From Lachnospiraceae bacterium (lineage in GTDB: Bacteria; Bacillota; Clostridia; Lachnospirales; Lachnospiraceae), in contig JAKSHY010000010.1 of NCBI GenBank assembly GCA_024399135.1, positions 1 through 64,000 of the forward strand: a stretch of 64,000 nucleotides of DNA, read 5' to 3'. Shown in pieces: positions 35,046 to 44,274 of the stretch. A program made the translations under genes and the position numbers. The notes under the pieces were generated by a model. It saw only the letters and a list, made by a program, of their open reading frames with translations, had not been told where the DNA came from and searched no databases. Positions within the stretch are counted from its first letter, which is position 1. Each line of letters begins with the position of its first letter.

Positions 35046-36383
35046 ATGTATTCTATAAAAAGATTTTTTGACTGCCAAGTGCCAGTAAATAGATGTAATT
35101 TTGAGTGTGATTACTGTACTGTGGGGCAATGGAAAAAAGTGAATGGAGAAGGACCAAAAGAATATACAGAATTTAAGTACCCAATTGAACATATGATTAA
35201 AGCTTTAAGTAAAGAACGACTTGGAGGCACATGTGCATTCAATTTGTGTGGTAATGGAGAAACTTTTTTACATCCTCAGCTTTTAGAATTAGTTGAAGCG
35301 CTCTTAAGAGAGGGGCATTTTGTATCTATAGTATCAAATGGAACAATTACAAAAGGAATTGATTACTTGTGCAGTTTAGATGCAGAAATGAAATCAAGAA
35401 TTTTTATTAAATTTTCTTTTCACTATACAGAATTACTAAAAAAGCATTTGCTAGATACATATTTTATGAATGTTAAAAAAGCGCATAAGGCAGGTATATC
35501 CTTGACGGTAGAACTTGTTGCTTCTGATGGAAATGTACCGTATATAGATGACATTAAAAAAGTGTGTATGGAGAATTTAGGAGTTCTGTGTCATTTGACT
35601 GATCCTAGAGCAAATACAACAACAGATATCAGACATCTAACAGAAATGCCTATGGAAGAACATTTAAAGGTTTGGGAACCATTCCATTCAGCTTTGTTTG
35701 ATTATCGCCAAGCTACTTGGGGAAAAAATAGAAGAGAGAATTTCTGTTACGGTGGTGTATGGTCATTTAATTTAGGACTTGGTAATGGAAAGCTTAAGCA
35801 ATGTTATAGGAATTCAGATACGGTACAATGGATTTTTGATAACATAGAAGAGCCAATCCATTATCTGCCTAGAGGATATCATTGCTCATTTGCCCATTGC
35901 TTTAATAGTCATGTTTTCGATTGCCTCTGCGGCGTGATACCAGAAATATCGTCACCATATTATTCGGAGTTGAGAAATAGAGTTCTTCCTGATGGAAGCG
36001 AATGGATTAAAGGGGCATATAAAGAGGTTTATAATAAACGTGTTTGTGAAAATAATGAAGAGTATACTGATGACGAAAAACTGTTTGCAGACGGTATTAT
36101 CAAAATATGGAATGAAGAAGAGACTGATAAAGAATTTTTAGGTTGTTTTCAAAAGTGCATTGATATATTAGCAGATACTTATGACATCAAAATATATGGA
36201 GAGGATACCATTTCTAATTGGATAGCGAAGAATATTGTAATAAATAGCAACAATCATGAAAATGACATTACAATAGTCACAGACTACGCGGAAATTGGAC
36301 CTTTAAAAGAAACTCTTATAAAAGAGGGGCATACAAATGTTATTAGTGTTGTTGATTTGGAGAGATATGCAAAAGAGGGATAA
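35046..36383 (+). CDS. Radical SAM protein with C-terminal Cys cluster (pair 1)
   Basis: 445 residues. The radical SAM motif C-x3-C-x2-C is in CNFECDYCTVGQW near residue 18, binding the [4Fe-4S] cluster that cleaves SAM, with NLCGNGETFLHP as the GGE-like motif. A SPASM-like second cysteine group follows near residues 235-300 (FCYGGVW, GNGKLKQCYR, CSFAHCFNSH, DCLCGVIPE). The last 80 residues (DIKIYGEDTISNWIAKN) look like the Rossmann domain of the neighbouring transferases. Substrate unknown; epimerisation, dehydration or C-C bond formation on a sugar or peptide are possible. GGAGG precedes the ATG. Confidence 0.85.
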   Translation: MYSIKRFFDCQVPVNRCNFECDYCTVGQWKKVNGEGPKEYTEFKYPIEHMIKALSKERLGGTCAFNLCGNGETFLHPQLLELVEALLREGHFVSIVSNGTITKGIDYLCSLDAEMKSRIFIKFSFHYTELLKKHLLDTYFMNVKKAHKAGISLTVELVASDGNVPYIDDIKKVCMENLGVLCHLTDPRANTTTDIRHLTEMPMEEHLKVWEPFHSALFDYRQATWGKNRRENFCYGGVWSFNLGLGNGKLKQCYRNSDTVQWIFDNIEEPIHYLPRGYHCSFAHCFNSHVFDCLCGVIPEISSPYYSELRNRVLPDGSEWIKGAYKEVYNKRVCENNEEYTDDEKLFADGIIKIWNEEETDKEFLGCFQKCIDILADTYDIKIYGEDTISNWIAKNIVINSNNHENDITIVTDYAEIGPLKETLIKEGHTNVISVVDLERYAKEG

Positions 36384-36391
36384 AAATTCTA

Positions 36392-37675
36392 ATGATAAGA
36401 ATGATATTCGGAGTTGGAAAAACTCTGTATAATAATTGGAAATATATTAAAAAATATTATAATCCTGATTTGGCGATAGATAATAATCAAGATATGTGGG
36501 GAGAAAATGATAGGATTACTGGTTTGCCATGTATTTCACCGTATGATTTGTCAAAATATGCGGATTTTGAGGTGTTGATTACTGTTGGTGATCCATATTC
36601 TGTAGACAGTATAAGCACTCAGTTAGCTGACAAAGGTATAAAGATAGTATATCTCAGCGAGAAAATAAAAGAATGGTCTGTATATGAACCATTTCCGTTA
36701 GAAGTGAATATTCACAATCAAAATAAAAGGATTTGGCTAGTGAATACACCAGAACATGATAATCTTGGTGATCATTTAATTGCAAAAGTCGAGGTGGAAT
36801 TAATCAAAAAGATAAATCCAGAATGCGAGTTATTTGAAATAACAGATATGAATTACTTGTGGAATCGAGAAAGACTAAGAACTCTGATAATGCCAAATGA
36901 CATAATTATAATTACCGGTGGTGGATTTCTTGGCTCAATGTGGCTCTATAACGGAGAAAATACGGTTAGAGAAATTATAGCTGACTATCCCAATAATAGA
37001 ATAATAGTATTTCCTCAGACTGTATATTTTGAAAAAAATGAGAGAGGAAAAAAGGAGTTTTTAAAGTCAAAAAAAATATATAAAAGTCATGATAAACTAT
37101 TTTTTTGTTTAAGAGAAAAAAAGTCATATGATCTTTTAAAATCTCTTTTTCGAGATGAATCGAAATTATATTTGCTACCTGACATGGCCTTATTTCTTAA
37201 TTACAGTAGCCCTGTAGAGATAGTTAGGAATAAGGTGGCCATTTGTTTGCGGAGTGATAAAGAGAGTGCTTTAAAATCACATGAAAAAGATAGGTTGATT
37301 CAGATGGTAAAGAGAAAAACTGAAAACGTGTGTTTTATAACTACACATTCTGGAGATTTTGAAGGAAAAACAAGCAGAGAAGAACAGATAAGAAACAAGT
37401 TGGATGAGATAGCTTCATACTCGCTTATTATTACAGATACGTTACATTGCATGATCTTTGCTGCGATTTGCGGAACGCCTTGCATTGCAATTGATAATTT
37501 ATCTCAAAAAGTGAGTAGTGTTTATGAATGGATAAGAGAATTGCAATATGTAAAGTTCTGTATGAATCTTGATGATATGGATTCAATTATTAATAAGTTA
37601 TTTAACTGTCCAGGTAAATTTGTATTGCCGAATCGTGAAAGGTTTGAAGCGGAAATAAAAAGTATTTTATGTTAG
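36392..37675 (+). CDS. Polysaccharide pyruvyltransferase-family protein (pair 2)
   Basis: 427 residues, paralogue of the 33736 protein with the same two domains. The N-terminal domain is MIFGVGKTLYNNWKYIKK, with FEVLITVGDPYSVDSI. The pyruvyltransferase domain has WLVNTPEHDNLGDHLIAKVE, IITGGGFLGSMW, FPQTVYFE and ITDTLHCMIFAAICGTP. The key RLHG of family members is TLHC here, which may change the active site. It follows the first radical SAM gene by 8 bases and precedes the second by 13. Confidence 0.84.
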   Translation: MIRMIFGVGKTLYNNWKYIKKYYNPDLAIDNNQDMWGENDRITGLPCISPYDLSKYADFEVLITVGDPYSVDSISTQLADKGIKIVYLSEKIKEWSVYEPFPLEVNIHNQNKRIWLVNTPEHDNLGDHLIAKVEVELIKKINPECELFEITDMNYLWNRERLRTLIMPNDIIIITGGGFLGSMWLYNGENTVREIIADYPNNRIIVFPQTVYFEKNERGKKEFLKSKKIYKSHDKLFFCLREKKSYDLLKSLFRDESKLYLLPDMALFLNYSSPVEIVRNKVAICLRSDKESALKSHEKDRLIQMVKRKTENVCFITTHSGDFEGKTSREEQIRNKLDEIASYSLIITDTLHCMIFAAICGTPCIAIDNLSQKVSSVYEWIRELQYVKFCMNLDDMDSIINKLFNCPGKFVLPNRERFEAEIKSILC

Positions 37676-37688
37676 ATAGAGGATAAAG

Positions 37689-38693
37689 ATGAAACCTAAA
37701 CATTTTATTAACTGTTATGTTCCTACACAAGCTTGTAACTTTAGGTGTGCATACTGCTACATAGGCCAGCGAAAGGATTTTGATAACAAGCTATTTAAAT
37801 GCATATATCCAATCTCGACTATGCAGAGGGCTACGACTGTAGAACGAATGGGAGGAATATGTATTTTTAATTTATGTGCTGGCGGTGAAACTTTATTGTC
37901 GAAAGAAATAATTCCCGTGATTCATATGTTGTTAGATAATGGTCATAATGTTTCGGTTGTCACTAACGGAACGATTTCAGAACGATTTGATGAATTGCTT
38001 TTGCTTCCTGATGTGTTACAGGATTTTTTATACATAAAGTTTTCTTTTCACTATTTTGAATTGGTCAGAACTGGGATGCTCGAAAATTTTTGGAAAAATG
38101 TAAAGAAAATCAAAGAGTCAAAAATATCCTTTTCCGTAGATATAACACCGTGTGATGAATTAATAAAATATATTCCGGAAATCAAGGAATTGTTTGAAGT
38201 GAATATGAATGGTGCTATGCCACATATTTCGGTTGCAAGAGATACAACTGATAATTCATTGAAAATACTGTCGAAACTATCCAAGAATGAATATCAAAAG
38301 GTCTGGTCGGTATTTAATTCGAAAAAATTTGATTATAAAATTAACGAATTCCTTAAGCCGCACAACGAATATTGTTATGCAGGTAAATATAGTTTTTCAT
38401 TAGAACTAGCTACAGGAAATTGCAGAATCTGCGATGGTGCACCAAATCCAAAAGAAATGAACTTTTATAACTTATATGAAAATCCAGATGAAGAAATATC
38501 ATTTAAAGAGATTGGAACAAATTGCCCAATGGCACATTGTTATAATTGTCACGCTTTGTTAACATTGGGCACAATTCCTGAATTAAATACTCCATCTTAC
38601 GCAGATATGTTAGATCGTGTAGATAATAATGGAGACCACTGGTTAAAACCAAAAGTGTATGATTTTTATTCTAAGAAGATAGATACAGAATGA
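37689..38693 (+). CDS. Radical SAM protein with C-terminal Cys cluster (pair 2)
   Basis: 334 residues, paralogue of the 35046 protein without its C-terminal extension. Cluster motif CNFRCAYCYIGQR near residue 16, then NLCAGGETLLSKE, and a C-terminal auxiliary group (YCYAGKYSFSLELATGNC, CPMAHCYNCHALLTLGTIPE). The two radical SAM proteins share both cysteine groups in order, so the pair arose by duplication of a pyruvyltransferase/radical SAM module. The stop overlaps the next start (ATGA). GAGG lies 6 bases before the ATG. Confidence 0.85.
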   Translation: MKPKHFINCYVPTQACNFRCAYCYIGQRKDFDNKLFKCIYPISTMQRATTVERMGGICIFNLCAGGETLLSKEIIPVIHMLLDNGHNVSVVTNGTISERFDELLLLPDVLQDFLYIKFSFHYFELVRTGMLENFWKNVKKIKESKISFSVDITPCDELIKYIPEIKELFEVNMNGAMPHISVARDTTDNSLKILSKLSKNEYQKVWSVFNSKKFDYKINEFLKPHNEYCYAGKYSFSLELATGNCRICDGAPNPKEMNFYNLYENPDEEISFKEIGTNCPMAHCYNCHALLTLGTIPELNTPSYADMLDRVDNNGDHWLKPKVYDFYSKKIDTE

Positions 38694-39409
38694 AGGAGTG
38701 TAGAGAATTGCATATACATATATCAATAGATGATGTAAAAGGTGTATTTAGGGCTCTTACAAAAGAAAAAATGAATAGTATCTTTGACACCAGAATGTTA
38801 GGTTTTTTAAAAACAATGCATGAAAAATACAATGCACAATTTGATTTGTATTGTACTTATAGTATAGAAGGATATTTATTTACAGATATAAGTGACAGAT
38901 ACCAAAAAGAGTTTATAAATAATTCTAACTGGATTAGGCTAGGGTTTCATTGTTATTCGGAACAAGAAGACAGGAGTAGTGGCTTGTTTATTGGTGATAT
39001 CGATCTTTTTATGGGAGGGTTAATTCGTATTGCGGGGCAAAGTAAAATGCCACAGTACCTAAGGACACACAAATTTTTAGGAGATGTGAATTATTGTAAG
39101 GCTTTGACAGAGAAAGGTGTTTCTTTTTTGCTAACGGCAGATGATAATCGTAATTGCTATTACCATGATGGCACGATAACAGATATTTTAGCTAAAAATG
39201 GTTATTGGCATGATGATAAAAATGATATTTCATTTGTGAAAACAGCATTCAGATTAGAGAAAGTTGATGATGTGTACAAGGAAATAATGCATTATCGAAA
39301 AAAAGAATATCCGGTTGTTGCAATATTTACACATGAATGTTTTATGGATTCAATTGATATTCGAGATAAATTCGAAACCTGTTGTAAATTAGCAATGGAA
39401 GATCATTAA
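38690..39409 (+). CDS. Polysaccharide deacetylase-like protein
   Basis: 239 residues with the order of motifs of a NodB/polysaccharide-deacetylase-type barrel: HIHISIDDVKG near the start (Asp-Asp), WIRLGFHCYSEQED (G-F-H), YLRTHKFLG, and a late AIFTHECF histidine. These enzymes remove N- or O-acetyl groups from sugars with a metal ion. No signal peptide, so it acts in the cytoplasm on a precursor, which differs from most deacetylases. The ATG overlaps the previous stop, but AAGGAG lies 9 bases before a TTG at 38708, which may be the real start (LHIHISID). Confidence 0.68.
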   Translation: MKECRELHIHISIDDVKGVFRALTKEKMNSIFDTRMLGFLKTMHEKYNAQFDLYCTYSIEGYLFTDISDRYQKEFINNSNWIRLGFHCYSEQEDRSSGLFIGDIDLFMGGLIRIAGQSKMPQYLRTHKFLGDVNYCKALTEKGVSFLLTADDNRNCYYHDGTITDILAKNGYWHDDKNDISFVKTAFRLEKVDDVYKEIMHYRKKEYPVVAIFTHECFMDSIDIRDKFETCCKLAMEDH

Positions 39410-39420
39410 AAGGGGAAAAG

Positions 39421-40539
39421 ATGATTCTAAAAAACGGAACATTTAAAGGAATGGCCCAAGATATAGTTAATTCAGGTGACAAGATTATTCTGTTTGGTAC
39501 GGGCGTGGTAGGATCTACAATTACACCTGAGATTTTGAAAGAGCATAATCTACTAGATAGAATATTATGTTGCGTTGATAACGATAGAACTAAGTGGAAT
39601 ACATGTATTGATATGTGTGGTGAAAAAATCAAAATTTTATCGCCTCACATTTTAACAGAGCTTAAAGATAAAGTAACTATTTTGATTACAATAAGCAGAT
39701 ACAGAAGTGTTTTAAATCAGTTGAAAAGTATGGACAATATAGGCGCATTTTCCTGTTTTATTGTTCCGGTACTTTGTGTAAATAGTTTTCATTCGGAAGG
39801 TGGTAATGGAATATCCTCAGCATATACTGCACCTCAGATTCCTAAAATAATTCATTATATGTGGTTTGGCGAAAAAAAGCTTCCACAAAAACTTCAGAAT
39901 TGTATAGATAGTTGGAAAAAATATTGCCCAGATTATGAAATTATAAGATGGGATGAATCAAACTATAATGTTCGTAAAAACATTTTTTTGGCACAGGCAT
40001 ATGACACTAAAAAGTATGGATTTATACCAGATTATGCCAGACTAGAAGTTCTATATGAATATGGCGGAATATATCTTGATACGGATGTAGAATTGGTAAG
40101 AAATATTGATGATTTATTATATCAGGAGGCTTTCTGCAGCGTAGAAAAGTGGCAGGTTTTGAACTTTGGGGGGTGTAGTGGAGCTATAAAAGGTCACAAA
40201 AGCTTGGAGCCTTTTCTTGAAAAATGGTCTAGACGGTCATTAATTAGAACGGACGGGACAATTGATAACACTTCCAGTGGATTAATAGATACATCGGTAG
40301 CTTTGAATGCAGGATACAGAATAAATGGGAATAATCAAATGGTTAATGGGATGAATATATATTCGTATGATTATTTCCATCCATATGATTATATGACAGG
40401 AAAACTTGAAATGACAAATGATACGCATTCTATCCATCATTTTAATGGAGGATGGTTAGATGCTGCTTCAAAGAAGGTAAATGAAGGGACAGCAGCAGAA
40501 TATGATGCATTGATGAAACGTGCTATGAATGTTGGGTAA
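39421..40539 (+). CDS. GT32-type glycosyltransferase with N-terminal Rossmann domain
   Basis: 372 residues. Residues about 15-115 are the same nucleotide-binding-like domain as in the two pyruvyltransferase proteins (KIILFGTGVVGSTITPE, ILCCVDNDRTKWN). Residues about 140-340 are the GT32/capsular DXD transferase: PKIIHYMWFGEKKLPQK, IIRWDESNYN, ARLEVLYEYGGIYLDTDVEL (DTD metal site) and a late IHHFNGGWLD. GGGG precedes the ATG at 6 bases. It transfers a hexose from a nucleotide sugar in the surface-glycan pathway of this island. Confidence 0.88.
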   Translation: MILKNGTFKGMAQDIVNSGDKIILFGTGVVGSTITPEILKEHNLLDRILCCVDNDRTKWNTCIDMCGEKIKILSPHILTELKDKVTILITISRYRSVLNQLKSMDNIGAFSCFIVPVLCVNSFHSEGGNGISSAYTAPQIPKIIHYMWFGEKKLPQKLQNCIDSWKKYCPDYEIIRWDESNYNVRKNIFLAQAYDTKKYGFIPDYARLEVLYEYGGIYLDTDVELVRNIDDLLYQEAFCSVEKWQVLNFGGCSGAIKGHKSLEPFLEKWSRRSLIRTDGTIDNTSSGLIDTSVALNAGYRINGNNQMVNGMNIYSYDYFHPYDYMTGKLEMTNDTHSIHHFNGGWLDAASKKVNEGTAAEYDALMKRAMNVG

Positions 40540-40580
40540 GAGGACTTTATAATATGAAAAAATATTGATTTGGAGAACAG

Positions 40581-40844
40581 GTGTCGAATTCGCTAATAAT
40601 GTTTTTTGATGATGATTATAATAGGATTAAAGAATTTTTAAACCTTCCATATAAGAATAAGGTATGCTTTGTGCCATTTCCAATGCAAGGAAAAGGGATT
40701 GCCTCAATAGAATATAAAAAAGAATGTGTAGATTTACCGTTTTTTAATATTGTGAGCAAAGGCGCATCAGGTGGTGCGCTATATTACGATGTTTTTGAAT
40801 TGTTACTCAATAATGAAGTGGTTCAAATAGCGAATGTAAGATAA
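40581..40844 (+). pseudogene. Truncated DUF1919-like protein
   Basis: 87 codons from a GTG with GGAG 5 bases upstream. The peptide (DDDYNRIKEFLNLPYKNK, VCFVPFP, FFNIVSKGASGG, LYYDVFELLLN) resembles the C-terminal third of DUF1919 exopolysaccharide proteins, which are about 200 residues long and carry DDDY/FTDRD and LPYKNKV-type segments. The front two thirds are missing, so this is probably a decayed end of the island, though translation as a short protein is possible. Confidence 0.5.
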
Positions 40845-40905
40845 GTTTATAATTTGATATAGCAATAGAAACAAATGAATGATAATAATAAAAGGACCTC
40901 ATTAA

Positions 40906-41403
40906 ATGATTAGATACTGTATGAACTGCGAAAAGGATATTGATTTCGAACCTAAGGAAGTGTCGTCGAAAAACGATTTGAAATGCCCTTATTGCGGGGG
41001 AATTATTGCTAAAGACAGCAGGCATCCAGTTAATTCTGAGTATAGTGACCAAGCTGAAACTAAGATAGGAAATACAATTTCGAAAATGATTCATATTGCA
41101 TTCATATTTTATGTGACACTCTCGTTAATAGGAATTCTGGGTTATGTTTTTAATATAGATAAAATGCTATATATTGCAACAGGTATTGCACTAGGAGCAT
41201 TTCTGATTCAGTTTCTTACAGGGACACTTGTTTTTGGCTTAGGGATTATATTTCTTCCAATAGGAGCAATTGCGGGATTTTTGGTTTTTAAGGATATTCG
41301 AGGAGCATTCTTAGGAATAGATATAGTCTTTTTGGTAAGACATATAATAAGGGACATAATACTCCGAATTATTGCGAAATTGACAGGAATTGGAAGCAAA
41401 TAA
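40906..41403 (+). CDS. Zinc-ribbon membrane protein of unknown function
   Basis: 165 residues. The N-terminal zinc ribbon has C-x2-C and C-x2-C (YCMNCEKDI and CPYCGGI). A charged linker follows, then three hydrophobic segments (about 65-85, 90-110, 113-125), and a final amphipathic part (VRHIIRDIILRIIAKL). Similar small ribbon-plus-membrane proteins are common in Lachnospiraceae without known function. AAAGGA precedes the ATG by 9 bases. Confidence 0.75.
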   Translation: MIRYCMNCEKDIDFEPKEVSSKNDLKCPYCGGIIAKDSRHPVNSEYSDQAETKIGNTISKMIHIAFIFYVTLSLIGILGYVFNIDKMLYIATGIALGAFLIQFLTGTLVFGLGIIFLPIGAIAGFLVFKDIRGAFLGIDIVFLVRHIIRDIILRIIAKLTGIGSK

Positions 41404-41513
41404 TAAATATGACAAAAATATATGAAAATGTATGATTCATAAAATCTTGTTCAGTTTTGTCACAATCGTTCTCATTATGCTGAAGTATCTAGCAATTCAC
41501 TAAATCCAACTGA

Positions 41514-41519
41514 TATAAT
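41514..41519 (+). promoter_or_regulatory. Candidate -10 box upstream of the mannoside operon
   Basis: A consensus TATAAT lies 13 bases before the first 51-bp repeat; the -35 region is weak, as in activator-dependent promoters. If used, all three repeats would be in the leader RNA. Confidence 0.4.
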
Positions 41520-41531
41520 TATTATATTCAC

Positions 41532-41684
41532 AAAGCACAGTCAAGGTATTGGTGATAGTGCAACATGTAATGCATGCTTAAGAAAGCACAGCCAAGGTAT
41601 TGGTGACAGTGCAACGTGTAATGCATGCTTAAGAAAGCACAGCCAAGGTATTGGCGACAGTGCAATATGTGATGCATATTACGG
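41532..41684 (+). repeat. Three 51-bp direct repeats in the mannosidase leader
   Basis: Units start at 41532, 41583 and 41634 without spacers; the third diverges at its 3' end. Each unit has the outer pairing GCAC/GTGC, an inner YCAA-GGTA-TTGG hairpin, and at the junction TGCTT-AAGA-AAGCA, which folds alone. The first two units differ at three positions, all transitions. 51 bp is close to five helical turns, so protein operators on one DNA face, or a string of RNA hairpins, are both plausible. Confidence 0.85.
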
Positions 41685-41722
41685 AAGAACAGTTCATATT
41701 ATGGGATAACAGGGAGAAGAAA

Positions 41723-44260
41723 ATGAAAAAAATATTGCTTGAGGACAACTGGAAATTAAGAAGAACAGATCAGGATGAAATGCTTGATGCCAAGGTTCCG
41801 GGATCTGTGTATTGTGATCTTTTAAATAATGGGAAGATGGAAGATCCATACTGGAAGGACAATGAAGATGAGGTATTAAAACTCATGGATTACGACTATG
41901 AATACACTACTGTATTCGATGTCGAAAAGGATGTTCTTGAAATGTCAGAAGTTGAGCTTGTATTCGAGGGCTTGGATACGATAGCTGACATAATCTTAAA
42001 TGATCAGAATATTGATCATACTGAGAATATGCATCGCACGTATAAGTATCCTGTTAAGGATATTCTTAGGGAGAAGGATAATAAATTAACTGTAATATTC
42101 AGATCACCAACGAAGTACATTGATGAGGCATTCAAGAAGGCACCAACACTTGGAACAGAGGATGCGATGAACGGTTTCGTTCATATTCGTAAGGCACACT
42201 ACATGTTCGGCTGGGACTGGGGTGCTCATCTTCCTGATGCCGGAATTTGGAGACCGGTATATTTGTTAGGAATTGACAGCGCCAAGATAGAGACTGTAAG
42301 TGTTCTGCAGTTCCATGAAAATGATGAGGTCAGACTTGAACTTGAACCAGAAATAACACTTTTTGATGTTGGGTGTCAGAAAACTGTCACATTAGATAAG
42401 GAAAGTACATTAAGCGGAATAGCTAGCAAAAAGCTTGCTGTTGCATATGAAATCAAGAACCCTGACGGAGAATTGATAATTGAAGGAGCTTACGAGCTTA
42501 CAAGTAGTAATTCCGACAATCAAAACGCCGGTGGCAAAGATATAGTTATCAAAAATCCTATGCTTTGGTGGCCTAACGGTTTCGGAAAACAATATCTTTA
42601 TACTGTAATCGTGAAGATTAAGGATGAGAACGATAAGGTTCTTGATGTATGGGAGCGCAGAATTGGACTTAGAACCATCACTATGGATAGATCCAAGGAT
42701 GAATGGGGAGAAAGATTCGCAACATGTGTTAATGGTGTAAATATATTTGCAATGGGAGCAGACTACATTCCAGAGGATCATCTTCTTGGAAGAGTTAATA
42801 AGGAAACGACTAAAACTCTTCTGGAAAAGGCAGTCTTCGCTAATTTTAACTCCATAAGAGTGTGGGGTGGTGGACATTATCCAGAGGACTGGTTCTTTGA
42901 TCTATGCGATGAAATGGGACTTATCGTATGGGAAGATTTCATGTTCGCTTGCGCGGTATATGATTTAACTCCAGAATTTGAAGAAAATATTAAGGCTGAA
43001 ATTGAAGATAATCTGAAGAGAATGAGACATCATGCTTCACTGGGACTTATGTGTGGTAACAACGAGATGGAGCAGTTCGTTAAGGAACGTACATGGGTAA
43101 GCAAGGACAGTGAGGTTAGAGACTACATTATTATGTATGAGAGAATTATGCCAATGATGATGAAGAAGTATGCGCCTCAGGTATATTATTGGCCAGCGAG
43201 TCCTTCATCTGGCGGTTCGTTTGATGATCCAAGAGATGAGAACAGAGGTGATGTTCATTATTGGGATGTCTGGCATGGAAATAAGCCATTTTCTGAATAC
43301 AGAAAGTTCTATTTTAGATATCTTTCAGAGTTTGGTTTTCAGTCATTCCCATCCAAGAAGACTGTTGAGACATTTACAGATGATGAGCATGATATGAATA
43401 TCTTCTCATATATTATGGAGAAACATCAGAGAAATGGAGCTGCGAATGGAAAGATAATGAATTATATGCAGCAAACATATAGATATCCATCAAGCTTTGA
43501 AAATGTTATTTATGCATCCCAGCTTCTTCAGGCAGATGCAATAAGATACGGTGTAGAGCATTTTAGAAGAAACAGAAATGACAGTCGTTGTATGGGTGCC
43601 GTTTACTGGCAGTTTAATGACTGCTGGCCTGTTGCATCATGGTCGAGTGTAGATTATTGTCAAAGACTTAAGGCGCTTCACTATTATGCAAGAAGATTCT
43701 TCAACCCAATCATGATTTCATGTGAAGAAGAGGGAATGATGGGAAGTGGACAGGAATTGGTTCGACTTCCATTTGAATTTAATAAATCGATTCACCTTAA
43801 TGTAACCAATGAAACATTGTTCGACGAGGATTTGGTTGTTAACTGGGAAATAAGAAATTCAAGTGGTGAGGTGTTAAGATACGAATCCAAGACAGTTACA
43901 GTTCCTAGTCTTTCAAGCGTATGGCTCGACAAGGTTGAGCTTCCTGATATTAAAATTTATGACGAGTATGTCAGCTTTAATGTATGTAAGGAAGGTGAAG
44001 TTCTTTCTGAGGGAACAGTTATCTTTTCTTATCCTAAATATTTTAGATATCAGAATCCTGAGCTTAAGTATGAGGTTAATGGTAATAAAATTACTGTCAG
44101 TGCCTCTTCGTATGCCAAGAGTGTTGAAATCCTTAATGAGAATGAGGATTTGATTCTTTCTGATAACTACTTTGATTTGAACGGAGATTCCAGAACTGTA
44201 GAAGTTATTTCGGGTGATATCAAGGGTATCAAATTAAAGAGTGTATACGATATTAATTAG
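41723..44260 (+). CDS. Beta-mannosidase (GH2)
   Basis: 846 residues, cytoplasmic (no signal peptide), releasing mannose from the non-reducing end of beta-mannosides. GH2 layout: jelly-roll N-terminal domain (KLRRTDQDEML, VPGSVYCDLL), Ig-like domain, catalytic barrel from about residue 300 (FAMGADYIPEDHLL, SIRVWGGGHYPEDWFFD), then accessory domains. The acid/base is E448 in CGNNEME; the nucleophile is E536 in SEFGFQSFP. Start at MKKILLEDNW, with GGGAG upstream; an earlier in-frame ATG at 41651 lies inside the repeats and is unlikely. It heads an operon with a mannose isomerase (14 bases) and a fructokinase. Confidence 0.93.
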   Translation: MKKILLEDNWKLRRTDQDEMLDAKVPGSVYCDLLNNGKMEDPYWKDNEDEVLKLMDYDYEYTTVFDVEKDVLEMSEVELVFEGLDTIADIILNDQNIDHTENMHRTYKYPVKDILREKDNKLTVIFRSPTKYIDEAFKKAPTLGTEDAMNGFVHIRKAHYMFGWDWGAHLPDAGIWRPVYLLGIDSAKIETVSVLQFHENDEVRLELEPEITLFDVGCQKTVTLDKESTLSGIASKKLAVAYEIKNPDGELIIEGAYELTSSNSDNQNAGGKDIVIKNPMLWWPNGFGKQYLYTVIVKIKDENDKVLDVWERRIGLRTITMDRSKDEWGERFATCVNGVNIFAMGADYIPEDHLLGRVNKETTKTLLEKAVFANFNSIRVWGGGHYPEDWFFDLCDEMGLIVWEDFMFACAVYDLTPEFEENIKAEIEDNLKRMRHHASLGLMCGNNEMEQFVKERTWVSKDSEVRDYIIMYERIMPMMMKKYAPQVYYWPASPSSGGSFDDPRDENRGDVHYWDVWHGNKPFSEYRKFYFRYLSEFGFQSFPSKKTVETFTDDEHDMNIFSYIMEKHQRNGAANGKIMNYMQQTYRYPSSFENVIYASQLLQADAIRYGVEHFRRNRNDSRCMGAVYWQFNDCWPVASWSSVDYCQRLKALHYYARRFFNPIMISCEEEGMMGSGQELVRLPFEFNKSIHLNVTNETLFDEDLVVNWEIRNSSGEVLRYESKTVTVPSLSSVWLDKVELPDIKIYDEYVSFNVCKEGEVLSEGTVIFSYPKYFRYQNPELKYEVNGNKITVSASSYAKSVEILNENEDLILSDNYFDLNGDSRTVEVISGDIKGIKLKSVYDIN

Positions 44261-44274
44261 GGAGAATAATTTAA

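Noticed and set aside
30949-41500. attL/attR pair from the tRNA-Arg 3' end
   Set aside because: Reading the likely far edge by eye I found no second copy of the tRNA end, and no integrase gene.
41532-41684. CRISPR array
   Set aside because: Units abut with no spacers and no cas genes are present; the same holds for the 63-bp array.
41443-41706. Open frame through the 51-bp repeats giving 17-residue units
   Set aside because: No ATG, GTG or TTG start and no ribosome site; the hairpin or operator reading explains the repeats better. The third-position differences are only three in number.
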